NCBI RefSeq assembly: GCF_001427285.1
Contig: NZ_LMFV01000014.1
Span: forward strand, 10,088-53,315
DNA: 43,228 nucleotides
Source of the DNA: Mesorhizobium sp. Root552
GTDB lineage: Bacteria; Pseudomonadota; Alphaproteobacteria; Rhizobiales; Rhizobiaceae
Direction of reading: 5' to 3'
Each line of letters begins with the position of its first letter. Positions within the stretch are counted from its first letter, which is position 1. Of the stretch, positions 21,180 to 29,480 are shown one piece after another. The position numbers and the translations under genes were made by a program. The notes under the pieces were generated by a model that was not told the origin of the DNA, made no database searches, and saw only the letters and a list, made by a program, of their open reading frames with translations.

Positions 21180-22709
21180 ATGCTTCTGGAAGCAATCTCG
21201 AAGGGGTCCTACACCTTCGATCCGACGATGATCCTGCAGATGGCTGGCATCGCCAAGTCATTCCCCGGCGTGCGGGCCCTGGACGGCGTCAGCTTCTCGG
21301 TGCGGCGTGGCGAAGTGCATGCGCTGGTGGGCGAGAACGGTGCCGGCAAGTCCACGCTGATGAAAATCCTGTCCGGCGCCTACCAGGCCGACCAGGGCGT
21401 GATCACCTTCGACGGCAAGGCGGTCGCCTTCCCCACCCCTTCGCAAATGATCGGCCTCGGCATCGCGGTCATCTACCAGGAGTTCGCCCAGGCACCGCAT
21501 CTGACGGTTGCGGAAAATATCTTCCTGCACCGTTTGCCCCGGACCCGCTTCGGCCTCGTCGACTGGAAGAAGGCTGCGGCGGAGGCCAAGCGCTATATGG
21601 ATCGACTCGGCTTTTCGGTCGACCCGCTGGCGCGCATCGACCGCTTGAGCGTCGCCCAGAGGCAGATGGTCGAGATTGCGCGCGCGCTCTCGCGCAACGC
21701 ACGGCTGATCGTGCTCGACGAACCTTCGGCTGTTCTCGGCGACAACGAGTTGCAGAAGCTCTTTTCCACCATCCGCAGCCTGCAGAAGGAAGGCGTGTCC
21801 TTCATCTACATTTCGCACCGGCTGAAAGAGGTGTTCGACATCAGCCAGACGGTCACCGTGCTCAGGGACGGCAAGGTGATGAACTCCACCGCGACCCGCG
21901 AAATGACAACCGACGACCTGATCCGCTCGATGGTCGGCCGCTCCATCGGCGACTACTTCCCCCCGCGCAATCCCAAGTTCGGCAACGATGTGCTGAAGAT
22001 CAGCGGCATCAATCGCGGCAAGGTGTTGAAGGACATTTCGCTCACCTTGCGCGGCGGCGAGATCGTCGGCATCTGCGGCCTTGCCGGCGCCGGGCGCTCC
22101 GAACTGTTGCGCGCCATCATCGGCGCCGACGCAATCGACAGCGGGCGTATCGAATTGCGCGGCAAGGCGCTGACCATCGATACCCCGCGCAAGGCGATCG
22201 CACTCCGCATCGGCTTTGCGCCGGAGGATCGCAAGACAGACGGCCTGTTCCTCTCGCAGTCGGTGAGCTTCAACATCACGATTTCACGCCTGCGCGACGT
22301 GCTGAGCGGCTTCTGGCTGAACCTCTCCCATGAGCGGAAGACGGCGCAGGATTTTGCCGCCAAGCTGCGGGTCAAGACGCCGGACGTCGATGCGCGCGTC
22401 GGCAATCTCTCGGGCGGCAACCAGCAGAAATGCGTGATTGCCAAGCAGCTCAACGCCAAGTGCGACGTACTTCTGGTCGATGAACCGACACGCGGCGTCG
22501 ATGTCGGCGCCAAGCGCGAAATCTACGAATTGCTGGTCGACCTCACCGAGCGCAGCGGCCTCGCCATCCTGATGGTGTCTTCCGACCTGCCGGAGGTGAT
22601 CGGTATGTGCGACCGCATCCTCGTCATGTGCGAGGGCCGCATCACGGCCGAAATCGCCAAGGCCGATGCGACCGAAGAAGAAATCATGAAACACGCGACG
22701 GTTCACTGA
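21180..22709 (+). CDS. Sugar-type ABC transporter ATPase, two domains (RbsA/XylG/MglA family, 509 aa)
   Basis: Two tandem ATPase domains are present. The first has Walker A GENGAGKST at 51-59, signature LSVAQRQMVEIARAL and Walker B LIVLDEPS. The second has a degenerate Walker A (GLAGAGRSE) and signature LSGGNQQKCVIAKQL, as usual in this family. I chose ATG 21180, with AGAGGGA nine bases ahead, over the longer frame, which runs into operator O3. It energises uptake together with the permease and binding protein downstream. The imported compound is likely a pentose, hexose or polyol. Confidence 0.93.
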   Translation: MLLEAISKGSYTFDPTMILQMAGIAKSFPGVRALDGVSFSVRRGEVHALVGENGAGKSTLMKILSGAYQADQGVITFDGKAVAFPTPSQMIGLGIAVIYQEFAQAPHLTVAENIFLHRLPRTRFGLVDWKKAAAEAKRYMDRLGFSVDPLARIDRLSVAQRQMVEIARALSRNARLIVLDEPSAVLGDNELQKLFSTIRSLQKEGVSFIYISHRLKEVFDISQTVTVLRDGKVMNSTATREMTTDDLIRSMVGRSIGDYFPPRNPKFGNDVLKISGINRGKVLKDISLTLRGGEIVGICGLAGAGRSELLRAIIGADAIDSGRIELRGKALTIDTPRKAIALRIGFAPEDRKTDGLFLSQSVSFNITISRLRDVLSGFWLNLSHERKTAQDFAAKLRVKTPDVDARVGNLSGGNQQKCVIAKQLNAKCDVLLVDEPTRGVDVGAKREIYELLVDLTERSGLAILMVSSDLPEVIGMCDRILVMCEGRITAEIAKADATEEEIMKHATVH

Positions 22710-22718
22710 GGAGGAGTG

Positions 22719-23552
22719 ATGCGCCAGCCTATTTCCCTCATCGCCCTCGACGTGGACCGCACCACGTTGACCGACGACTATCGCCTGCTGCCGGCGGTGG
22801 TCGAGGCCGTCGCGCGGGCGGTGGAAGCCGATGTCCAGGTGGTCGCGGCCACGGCGCGTGCGCCGAATGCTCTGCGCGGCATTGCCGCCTCGCTCGGCCT
22901 CAAAGGCCCAAGCGTGTGCCTCAACGGCGCATGGACCGGGACGATCCTGCCCGGCGAGACCATGATGGATCATGGCGCGCCGATGGACCTCGCCAGGACC
23001 AAGGCACTGATCACGCAGGCAGAGGCGGCCTGCCTCAACCCCTGCTGGTTCACCGAGAAGGATTGGCACGCACTGTCGCATGGCCATCTCGTCGAGCGGG
23101 AGGCGCACGCAACTCAAACCGATCCGATCCTGACGTCATCGCTCGACGGCATGGCCCAGCCCGTTTTCAAGGTGCTCTGTCTCGAGACCGACAGCACGGG
23201 CGACGCGCTCGACAGCCTGGTTGCCAATTTCGCCGGCGACTTCAATTTCGTGCGCTCCGACAAGCATCTGGTCGAGATCACGTCCAGCGGTGTTTCCAAG
23301 CAGGTCGCGGTCGCGGCGCTGACCAAGCGCCTCGGCGTCGACCGGGAAAACGTCGCGGCAATCGGCGATTCGGAAAACGACCTCGACCTGATCCGCTGGG
23401 CCGGTTTCGGGATTGCCATGGGCAACGGCTCGGAATCGGTGAAACGCGCCGCCGACTGGGTCACCTGGTCGAATGCGCATGCCGGCGCAGCCTTCGCCAT
23501 CGACACGATCATCGCCGCCAACAGGGCCGCCGCCCGCTCCCCAGAGGTCTGA
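22719..23552 (+). CDS. HAD-superfamily (Cof-type) phosphatase (277 aa)
   Basis: The catalytic motif is ALDVDRTTLTDD near residues 9-20, with nucleophile Asp and general acid Asp as in the Cof/sucrose-phosphatase subfamily. Motif IV is GDSENDLDLI followed by GIAMGNGSESVKRAADWV. A large cap domain lies between. These cytoplasmic Mg-dependent enzymes remove phosphate from sugar phosphates or similar small molecules. GAGGAG precedes the start. It sits between the ATPase and permease genes, which is unusual for an importer and suggests a dedicated role in the pathway. Confidence 0.88.
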   Translation: MRQPISLIALDVDRTTLTDDYRLLPAVVEAVARAVEADVQVVAATARAPNALRGIAASLGLKGPSVCLNGAWTGTILPGETMMDHGAPMDLARTKALITQAEAACLNPCWFTEKDWHALSHGHLVEREAHATQTDPILTSSLDGMAQPVFKVLCLETDSTGDALDSLVANFAGDFNFVRSDKHLVEITSSGVSKQVAVAALTKRLGVDRENVAAIGDSENDLDLIRWAGFGIAMGNGSESVKRAADWVTWSNAHAGAAFAIDTIIAANRAAARSPEV

Positions 23553-23554
23553 CA

Positions 23555-24532
23555 ATGAGCGACATCAGCACAATAGAACCGCGGTCGAACATGCAGAAAC
23601 TCTCGGCGTCGATCTTCAAGGCATCCGGCCTTCTGTGGGTGTTCCTCGGCCTTTGCGTGGTCGCCGCACTGCTGTCACCGGCCTTCCTCAACCCCGCCAA
23701 CCTGATGAACGTGTTCCGCCAGGTCGCGCTCTACGGCATCGTCAGCGTCGGCATGACCTTCGTCATCCTGACCAAGGGCATCGACCTGTCGGTCGGTTCG
23801 ATCCTGGGCGTCTGCGCGGTTTCGACGGCCCTCCTGCTCAGCGGCGGCTGGTCGCCCTGGCTCGCGGTCATTATTGCGCTGCTGATCGGCACCGGCCTTG
23901 GCGCGATCAACGGCATCGGCGTTGCCATCGGGCGGGTGCCTCCGTTCATCATGACGCTTGGCATGATGGTGATGGCGCGCGGCCTTGCGCTGACGCTGGC
24001 CAACGGCCAGCCCATCGGGCTCAAGGATGCCGCTGCCAATTTCGCCTGGCTTGGCCGTGGCGCCATGCTCGGCATCCCGGTACCGGTCTGGATCTTCGCC
24101 GTCGTTGCGGGAATCGCCATCTTCGTGCTGCGCTATACGCCGTTCGGACGCCAGATCTATGCTGTCGGCTCCAACGAAGAAGCCGCCCATCTATCCGGCA
24201 TCAGCGTCAACCTGATCAACTTCTCGGTCTACGTCATCAGCGGTTTTCTCGCCGCGCTGACGGCGCTGATCTTCGTCTCCCGCCTTACCGTTGGCGAGCC
24301 GACCGCGGGCACCGGCATCGAGCTTGAAGCCATCGCCATCACCGTCATCGGCGGCACCAGCCTGTTCGGCGGCGAAGGCGGAATCTTCGGAACCATCATC
24401 GGCGCGGCCATTCTGGCCGTTCTCGCCAACATCATGAATCTGGTCGGCATTTCGCCGTTCACGCAACAGATCGTCAAGGGAGCCATCATCGTGGGAGCCG
24501 TGCTCTACGAGATGCAGCGCAAGCGCAAATGA
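23555..24532 (+). CDS. Sugar-type ABC transporter permease (RbsC family, 325 aa)
   Basis: The protein has about eight to ten hydrophobic segments from residue 28 on. It carries the family motifs TKGIDLSVGSILG in the first third and GEPTAGTGIELEAIAITVIGG (given here in two pieces: GEPTAGTGIELEA, IAITVIGGTSLFGG) near the end. It forms the inner-membrane channel. ATG 23555 is three bases after the phosphatase stop. A much longer frame upstream is a shadow. Confidence 0.93.
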   Translation: MSDISTIEPRSNMQKLSASIFKASGLLWVFLGLCVVAALLSPAFLNPANLMNVFRQVALYGIVSVGMTFVILTKGIDLSVGSILGVCAVSTALLLSGGWSPWLAVIIALLIGTGLGAINGIGVAIGRVPPFIMTLGMMVMARGLALTLANGQPIGLKDAAANFAWLGRGAMLGIPVPVWIFAVVAGIAIFVLRYTPFGRQIYAVGSNEEAAHLSGISVNLINFSVYVISGFLAALTALIFVSRLTVGEPTAGTGIELEAIAITVIGGTSLFGGEGGIFGTIIGAAILAVLANIMNLVGISPFTQQIVKGAIIVGAVLYEMQRKRK

Positions 24533-24627
24533 TCACCTTGACCCACCAACTTCGCCGTTGCGAAGACCGCCGCAGGACAGTGCGGAAGACGTTGGAAACA
24601 GAGCCAGAACCAAAGGGAGGACTATCC

Positions 24628-25572
24628 ATGTCATTAAAACAAAACCTGAAAAAGGCCGGTATCGCTCTTGCCGGAGCCGCTGCGCTGGTCGCTTTGTCGG
24701 GCGCGTCGTTCGCCGCCGACAAAATCCTGATCGGCTTCAGCCAAGGCACGCTCAACCATCCTTGGCGCGTGGCTATGGTCGACGGCAACAAGAAGTATGC
24801 CGAAGAGCACTACAAGGACGTCGAACTGGTCGTGACCGACGGCCAGAATGACTCGGCCAAGCAGGTTGCAGATGTCGAAAGCCTGATCGCACGCGGCGTC
24901 AATGTGCTCATGATCAGCCCGCTGACCTCGGACGCCCTGACGCCTGTTGTGCAGCAGGCGCTCGACGCAGGCATCAAGGTTGTCAGCATGGACCGCAAGG
25001 TCAACGTTCCAGTGACGGTGCATGTCGGCGCGCTCAACCTGCCGATCGGCGAATCTGCCGGCAAGTTCCTGGTCAAGGCGCTCGACAACAAGGGCAAGGT
25101 GATCGAACTGCAGGGCACCGGCGGCGCTTCGGCGACCGTGGACCGCCATGACGGCTTCATGAAGGGCATCGAAGGGTCCGGACTGGAAGTCGTCGCCTCC
25201 CAGAACTGCGACTACCTGCGCGAGAACGCGGTCAAGTTCATGGAAGATCAGTTGCAGCGCTTCGGCCCCGGCGAAATCCAGGCCGTGTACGCACACAATG
25301 ATGAGATGGCGCTGGGCGCAATCCAGGCGCTCGAAGCCGCCAACCGTCTCGGCGAAGTGAAGGTCGTCGGCGTCGATGGCCAGAACAACGCTTTCGAAGC
25401 CATTGCCGCCGGCAAGCTCGCCGCCACCTTCACCTATCCCTATGTCGCGCCTGAAGGCATCGAGATCGCCTACAAGCTCGCCAAGGGCGAGAAGGTCGAC
25501 GCCGAAGTCATCCTGCCCGGCAAGCAGGTCGACGCCACCAACATCAAGGACATGCTCGGCACGGGCTTCTGA
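24628..25572 (+). CDS. Periplasmic sugar-binding protein of the ABC importer (RbsB-like, 314 aa)
   Basis: A signal peptide (MSLKQNLKKAGIALAGAAAL to about residue 29, cleavage near SFA-AD) precedes a type 1 periplasmic-binding fold: KILIGFSQGTLNHPWR, SPLTSDALTPVVQQALDAGI, DRHDGFMKGIEG and HNDEMALGAIQALEAA. It would capture the substrate and deliver it to the permease. GGGAGG lies seven bases before ATG 24628. The terminator at 25588 follows, so the genes downstream may need read-through or their own promoter. Confidence 0.93.
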   Translation: MSLKQNLKKAGIALAGAAALVALSGASFAADKILIGFSQGTLNHPWRVAMVDGNKKYAEEHYKDVELVVTDGQNDSAKQVADVESLIARGVNVLMISPLTSDALTPVVQQALDAGIKVVSMDRKVNVPVTVHVGALNLPIGESAGKFLVKALDNKGKVIELQGTGGASATVDRHDGFMKGIEGSGLEVVASQNCDYLRENAVKFMEDQLQRFGPGEIQAVYAHNDEMALGAIQALEAANRLGEVKVVGVDGQNNAFEAIAAGKLAATFTYPYVAPEGIEIAYKLAKGEKVDAEVILPGKQVDATNIKDMLGTGF

Positions 25573-25587
25573 GCCGGATTGCCTCCC

Positions 25588-25616
25588 CCGCGCGGCCTCG
25601 CTGGCCGCGCGGTTTT
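25588..25616 (+). terminator. Terminator-like stem-loop after the binding-protein gene
   Basis: CCGCGCGGCC and GGCCGCGCGG flank a five-base loop, followed by TTTT. It is strong in stem but short in T-run, so it may only reduce transcription into the enzyme genes. This would raise binding-protein levels relative to them. Confidence 0.75.
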
Positions 25617-25646
25617 CATTCGATCACTTTACGAAGGAGAACCCAC

Positions 25647-26609
25647 GTGGCCCAGGCCAAGCATTTTGATCCGAAAGGCGTTATCCCGGCGGTATTGATG
25701 CCGTTCGACGCCGATCTTGCCATCGACGAGCGCGCCTACCGCGATCACCTTGCCGACGTGGCCTCGGTCGAGGGAGTTGCCGCCATCACCATCAACGGCC
25801 ACGCTGCCGAGGTGCATGCGCTGACACTCGACGAACAGCACCAGGCAATCGTCACCACGAAGGATGTGTTGCAGGAGCGCGTACCGACCGTCGTCGGCAT
25901 CTTCACCAATTCGAGCCTCGAAGCCGCCCGCATGGCGGCGGACGCCGAGCGCGAAGGCGCCAACGCGCTTCTCGTGTTTCCCCCGGACGTATTGGTGCTT
26001 GGCGGCCATCTGCGCCCCGAGATGATCCATGAGCATCTGCGCCGCATCACCGACGCCTCAAGCCTGCCGATCATCCTGTTCCAGTTTCCGCTCGGCTCCA
26101 ATCTCGCCTATCCGCTGCCGACGCTGCTTGAGCTTTGCCAGCGTTTCCCGACGATCAAGGCGATCAAGGACATGTGCGGCGACGGCAATCTGCACGAGCG
26201 CCAGATTCGCGAACTGAAGGCACTGGACCGCCCGGTGAAGACACTCACCACGCACAGTTCCTGGCTGCTCGGTTCGCTGGCGCTCGGCTGCGACGGGCTT
26301 CTGTCTGGCGCCGGCAGCGTCATTGCCGACCTGCAGGTTGCGCTCTTCCGTGCTGTCCAGGCCGGCGACCTCAACGCGGCCAAGGCGATCAACGACCGCA
26401 TCTATCCGACGGTGCGCGCCTTCTACGATCATCCGCTGGTCGATATGCACAATCGCATGAAGGAGCTGCTGGTCATCCTCGGCAAGATGAAATCGGCCCA
26501 TGTGCGCCCGCCGCTGGTGAAGCCTACCGCAGCCGAGATCGAGAAGATCGGGCGGCTTGCCGCGCAGGCGGGCCTGACGCCGGCCTCGGTCTACAGATAC
26601 GCAGCCTGA
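25647..26609 (+). CDS. DHDPS/N-acetylneuraminate lyase superfamily protein lacking the usual Tyr (320 aa)
   Basis: The fold is that of the DapA/NanA barrel: GVIPAVLMPFDADLAID at the start and the Schiff-base lysine, most likely K174, in TIKAIKDMCGD. By eye alignment with E. coli DapA, the catalytic Tyr133 (ILYNVP) is replaced by Phe145 (ILFQFP), and the TTGE loop by INGHAAE. The enzyme therefore should not be a normal dihydrodipicolinate synthase, and its reaction may differ from standard aldol or dehydratase chemistry. GTG 25647 has AAGGAGA ahead. It starts the enzyme part of the cluster. Confidence 0.88.
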   Translation: MAQAKHFDPKGVIPAVLMPFDADLAIDERAYRDHLADVASVEGVAAITINGHAAEVHALTLDEQHQAIVTTKDVLQERVPTVVGIFTNSSLEAARMAADAEREGANALLVFPPDVLVLGGHLRPEMIHEHLRRITDASSLPIILFQFPLGSNLAYPLPTLLELCQRFPTIKAIKDMCGDGNLHERQIRELKALDRPVKTLTTHSSWLLGSLALGCDGLLSGAGSVIADLQVALFRAVQAGDLNAAKAINDRIYPTVRAFYDHPLVDMHNRMKELLVILGKMKSAHVRPPLVKPTAAEIEKIGRLAAQAGLTPASVYRYAA

Positions 26610-26622
26610 TCGGGAGCCTCGA

Positions 26623-27054
26623 ATGGCTGATTTCTATCTCAAGGTCGGCGACGAAGTCAGCCTCGATCGCGAGGTGACCGAGCAAGCCGTCAATACCTTT
26701 GCCGACCTCAGCGGCGACCATTCGCCCAACCATGTCGATGAAGGCGAGATGGCTGGTTCCACCTACAAGGGGCGCATCGCCCACGGCGCGATGCTGGTCG
26801 CCTATATGTCGGCCTGCTCCACCGAGATCGTGGAGCGGGTGCCCAACGTGCGGGCGACCGAAACGCCGGTTTCGCTTGGCTATGACGGTATCCGCTACAT
26901 CAAGCCGGTCTACATCGGCGACCGGCTGAGGCTGCGCTACGCCGTCAAGGAAGTGGATGCCGATCGGCGGCGGACGCGCTCGGCCATCACCATCACCAAC
27001 CAGACCGGCGATCTGGTCTGTGTCGGCGAACATATCCTGAAATGGGTGTCATGA
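26623..27054 (+). CDS. MaoC-like hydratase (hot-dog fold, 143 aa)
   Basis: The hydratase-2 motif is visible as FADLSGDHSPNHVDEGEMAG and YKGRIAHGAML, containing the D-x4-H catalytic pattern (SGDHSPNH). The C-terminal half carries the second strand set (YIGDRLRLRYAVKEV, NQTGDLVCVGEHIL). The length is that of a single-domain R-specific enoyl-CoA hydratase. It would add or remove water on a CoA ester. Its stop overlaps the start of the first GMC gene (ATGA). Confidence 0.88.
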   Translation: MADFYLKVGDEVSLDREVTEQAVNTFADLSGDHSPNHVDEGEMAGSTYKGRIAHGAMLVAYMSACSTEIVERVPNVRATETPVSLGYDGIRYIKPVYIGDRLRLRYAVKEVDADRRRTRSAITITNQTGDLVCVGEHILKWVS

Positions 27055-28682
27055 CGCCAGCTGCGGCAAAAACCTATGATTATGTGATTGTCGGCGGCGG
27101 CTCAGCCGGTTGCGCGCTGGCCAGCCGGCTCAGCGAAGATCCAGATCGCCGCGTGCTTCTGCTCGAAGCCGGCCCTGCCGACCGCAGCCCCTACATCCAC
27201 TTGCCGGTCTGCTACTACAAGACAACCAAGGGACCGCTCACCTGGGGCTTCGAGCTCGCCGCACAACAGCGCCAGGAAGGCATCACGCCGGCCTATGCGC
27301 AGGCACGCGTGCTGGGCGGCGGCAGTTCCATCAACGCACAGGTCTATATCCGTGGCAGTGCCGAGGATTATGACGGCTGGGTCGATATGGGTTGCCCCGG
27401 CTGGTCCTATCGCGAGGTGTTACCCTACTTCAAACGCTCGGAGGCAAACGAGCGTCTGGCCGGAGCCTATCACGGAACGGAAGGCCCGCTCGGCGTTTCC
27501 GACCAGCGCCACACACACCCGCTCTCCAAAGTGTTCGTGCAGGCGTGCCAGGAATACGGCATGCCCTACAATGCCGACTTCAACGGAGCGGCCCAGAGCG
27601 GCTGCGGCCTCTATCAGGTGACGAACCGCAACGGTCGCCGTTGCAGCGCTGCCGTCGGCTATCTCGGCAAGGCCCGCGGCCGCAAGAACCTGACGCTGCG
27701 CACCGGCGTCCTTGTTCGTCGCATCGTCTTGAGGAAAGGCCGTGCTGTCGGCGTCGAATATGCCGAAAACGGCCGCCCGGTCGAAGCGAATGCCGACGTC
27801 CAGGTCATCGTGACGGCCGGCGCGATCAACTCGCCCAAGCTCCTGATGCTGTCCGGCATCGGGCCAGCCGCGCACCTTGCCAGCCACGGCATCGAGGTGA
27901 AGGCCGACCTGCCGGGCGTCGGCCAGAACCTGCACGACCATCTCGATGTCTTCCTGATGTACAATCTGAAAGGCATCACCAGCTACGATGCCTATCGCAA
28001 GCCACACCGCCAGCTTTGGGCCGGTATCCAGTACGCCGCATTCCGCAACGGTCCGGTCAGCGCCACGGTGGTCGAGGGCGGCGCCTTCTGGGCAACAAGC
28101 AGCACGCTTGCCCAGCCCGACCTGCAATTCCATTTCCTCGCCGGCACCGGCATCGAGGCAGTTACCGACAGCCATTCCTCCGGCAATGGCTGCACGCTGA
28201 ACGCCTATTTCCTGCACCCACGCTCGCGCGGGTCGGTGACCCTGAAAAGTGCAGATCCCGGCGTCGCGCCGAGCATCGATCCCAATTTCCTTGCCGAACG
28301 CTACGACCTCGACCGCACCGTGGAATCGCTGGAGATCGGCGAGGAAATCATGGCCCAGCCCGCGATGGCGAAAGACATCGCCAACCGGTTCATGCCGAGC
28401 CCCGAGGTTACAACGCGCGCGGGCTACGAAGCTTACGTTCGGCGCGAAGCGCGCTCCGGCTATCATCCGGTCGGCACCTGCAAGATGGGGCTGGACGAGA
28501 TGGCGGTTGTCGACCCACAACTGAGGGTTCATGGTGTCGACGGCCTGATGGTGGCCGACTCCTCGATCATGCCGCGCCTTGTCTCGGGTAATACCAATGC
28601 GCCGTCGATCATGATCGGCGAGCGGGCCTCTGATTTCCTGCGCGGCAACCGGACCGAGACAAGCGAAGGACAGGCCGCATGA
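27051..28682 (+). CDS. GMC-family FAD oxidoreductase 1 (543 aa)
   Basis: The FAD-binding motif YVIVGGGSAGCALASRLSED lies near residues 12-31. The GMC signature ARVLGGGSSINAQVYIRG follows, and the active-site end carries YHPVGTCKMG and SGNTNAPSIMIGERASD. These enzymes (choline or alcohol dehydrogenase type) oxidise primary alcohols to aldehydes, passing electrons to the chain. ATG 27051 was chosen because it overlaps the MaoC stop. Its stop overlaps the enoyl-CoA hydratase start. It is similar to the second GMC gene in the cluster, with which it may act on a related or consecutive substrate. Confidence 0.92.
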   Translation: MTPAAAKTYDYVIVGGGSAGCALASRLSEDPDRRVLLLEAGPADRSPYIHLPVCYYKTTKGPLTWGFELAAQQRQEGITPAYAQARVLGGGSSINAQVYIRGSAEDYDGWVDMGCPGWSYREVLPYFKRSEANERLAGAYHGTEGPLGVSDQRHTHPLSKVFVQACQEYGMPYNADFNGAAQSGCGLYQVTNRNGRRCSAAVGYLGKARGRKNLTLRTGVLVRRIVLRKGRAVGVEYAENGRPVEANADVQVIVTAGAINSPKLLMLSGIGPAAHLASHGIEVKADLPGVGQNLHDHLDVFLMYNLKGITSYDAYRKPHRQLWAGIQYAAFRNGPVSATVVEGGAFWATSSTLAQPDLQFHFLAGTGIEAVTDSHSSGNGCTLNAYFLHPRSRGSVTLKSADPGVAPSIDPNFLAERYDLDRTVESLEIGEEIMAQPAMAKDIANRFMPSPEVTTRAGYEAYVRREARSGYHPVGTCKMGLDEMAVVDPQLRVHGVDGLMVADSSIMPRLVSGNTNAPSIMIGERASDFLRGNRTETSEGQAA

Positions 28683-29479
28683 CCGTTTCAAAGGCTCCCG
28701 CACCGGTATCGGAATTGGTGATTGCCGAGCGCCCTCGCCCCGGCGTCGTCGTGCTGACGCTCAACCGCCCGGAAAAGCTCAATGCCTTGTCCAAGGAACT
28801 GCTCGGCCAGCTTCTCGACCGGCTGGTGGAAGTGGAAGCCGATCAATCTGTTGGCTGCGTGGTGCTGACCGGCGCTGGCCGTGCCTTCGCGGCGGGCGCG
28901 GATATCAGCGATATGCTGGCGCGTGGCGTCGCCTCCTACGCCGACCCGGAACGACTTTCGGTCTGGAAAGGTATCGAAGCGTTCAGGAAGCCGCTTGTCG
29001 CGGCCGTCAACGGCTATGCGATGGGTGGCGGGCTGGAACTGGCGCTGTTGTGCGACATCATCATCGCCAGCGATGCGGCCAAGTTCGCCACGCCGGAAAT
29101 CCGTATCGGCTCGTTTCCGGGCGATGGCGGCACGCAGCGCTTGCCGCGCCTTGTCGGACAATCCTTCGCCATGCAGATGGTGCTGACCGGAATGACGGTC
29201 GATGCAGCCCTTGCCGAACGCAAGGGGCTGATCAGCGAAGTGGTTCCGCCTGAAGCGCTGATGGCTCGGGCGCTCGGAATCGCCGGCGAAATCGCCGCCA
29301 TGTCGGTCGCCGTCACACCTTTTGCCAAGCACGCGGTGCGTGCGGCCGCCGACCTGCCGCTCAAAGAGGGGCTGGAGTTCGAGCATCGCCTGACCGTGGA
29401 AGCCTTCGATACCGAGGATCGTGTCGAAGGACTGCGCGCCTTTGCAGAAAAACGCAAACCCGATTTCAACGGACGCTGA
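28679..29479 (+). CDS. Enoyl-CoA hydratase/isomerase (crotonase) family protein (266 aa)
   Basis: The crotonase motifs are intact: LNRPEKLNALSKELL, the oxyanion-hole region FAAGADISDML and YAMGGGLELALLCD, and PEIRIGSFPGDGGTQRLPRL. The two catalytic glutamates, E120 and E140, correspond to rat Glu144 and Glu164, so hydratase activity is expected. It lies between the two GMC genes, coupled to the first by an ATGA overlap, and is the second hydratase of the cluster besides MaoC. The acyl chain is unknown. Confidence 0.92.
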   Translation: MTVSKAPAPVSELVIAERPRPGVVVLTLNRPEKLNALSKELLGQLLDRLVEVEADQSVGCVVLTGAGRAFAAGADISDMLARGVASYADPERLSVWKGIEAFRKPLVAAVNGYAMGGGLELALLCDIIIASDAAKFATPEIRIGSFPGDGGTQRLPRLVGQSFAMQMVLTGMTVDAALAERKGLISEVVPPEALMARALGIAGEIAAMSVAVTPFAKHAVRAAADLPLKEGLEFEHRLTVEAFDTEDRVEGLRAFAEKRKPDFNGR

Positions 29480-29480
29480 C

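Noticed and set aside
28679..29479. Loss of a catalytic Glu in the crotonase (AMQM where rat enzyme has AMEM)
   Set aside because: The catalytic residues correspond to E120 and E140, spaced by 20 as in the rat enzyme, and both are present; the Gln lies elsewhere.
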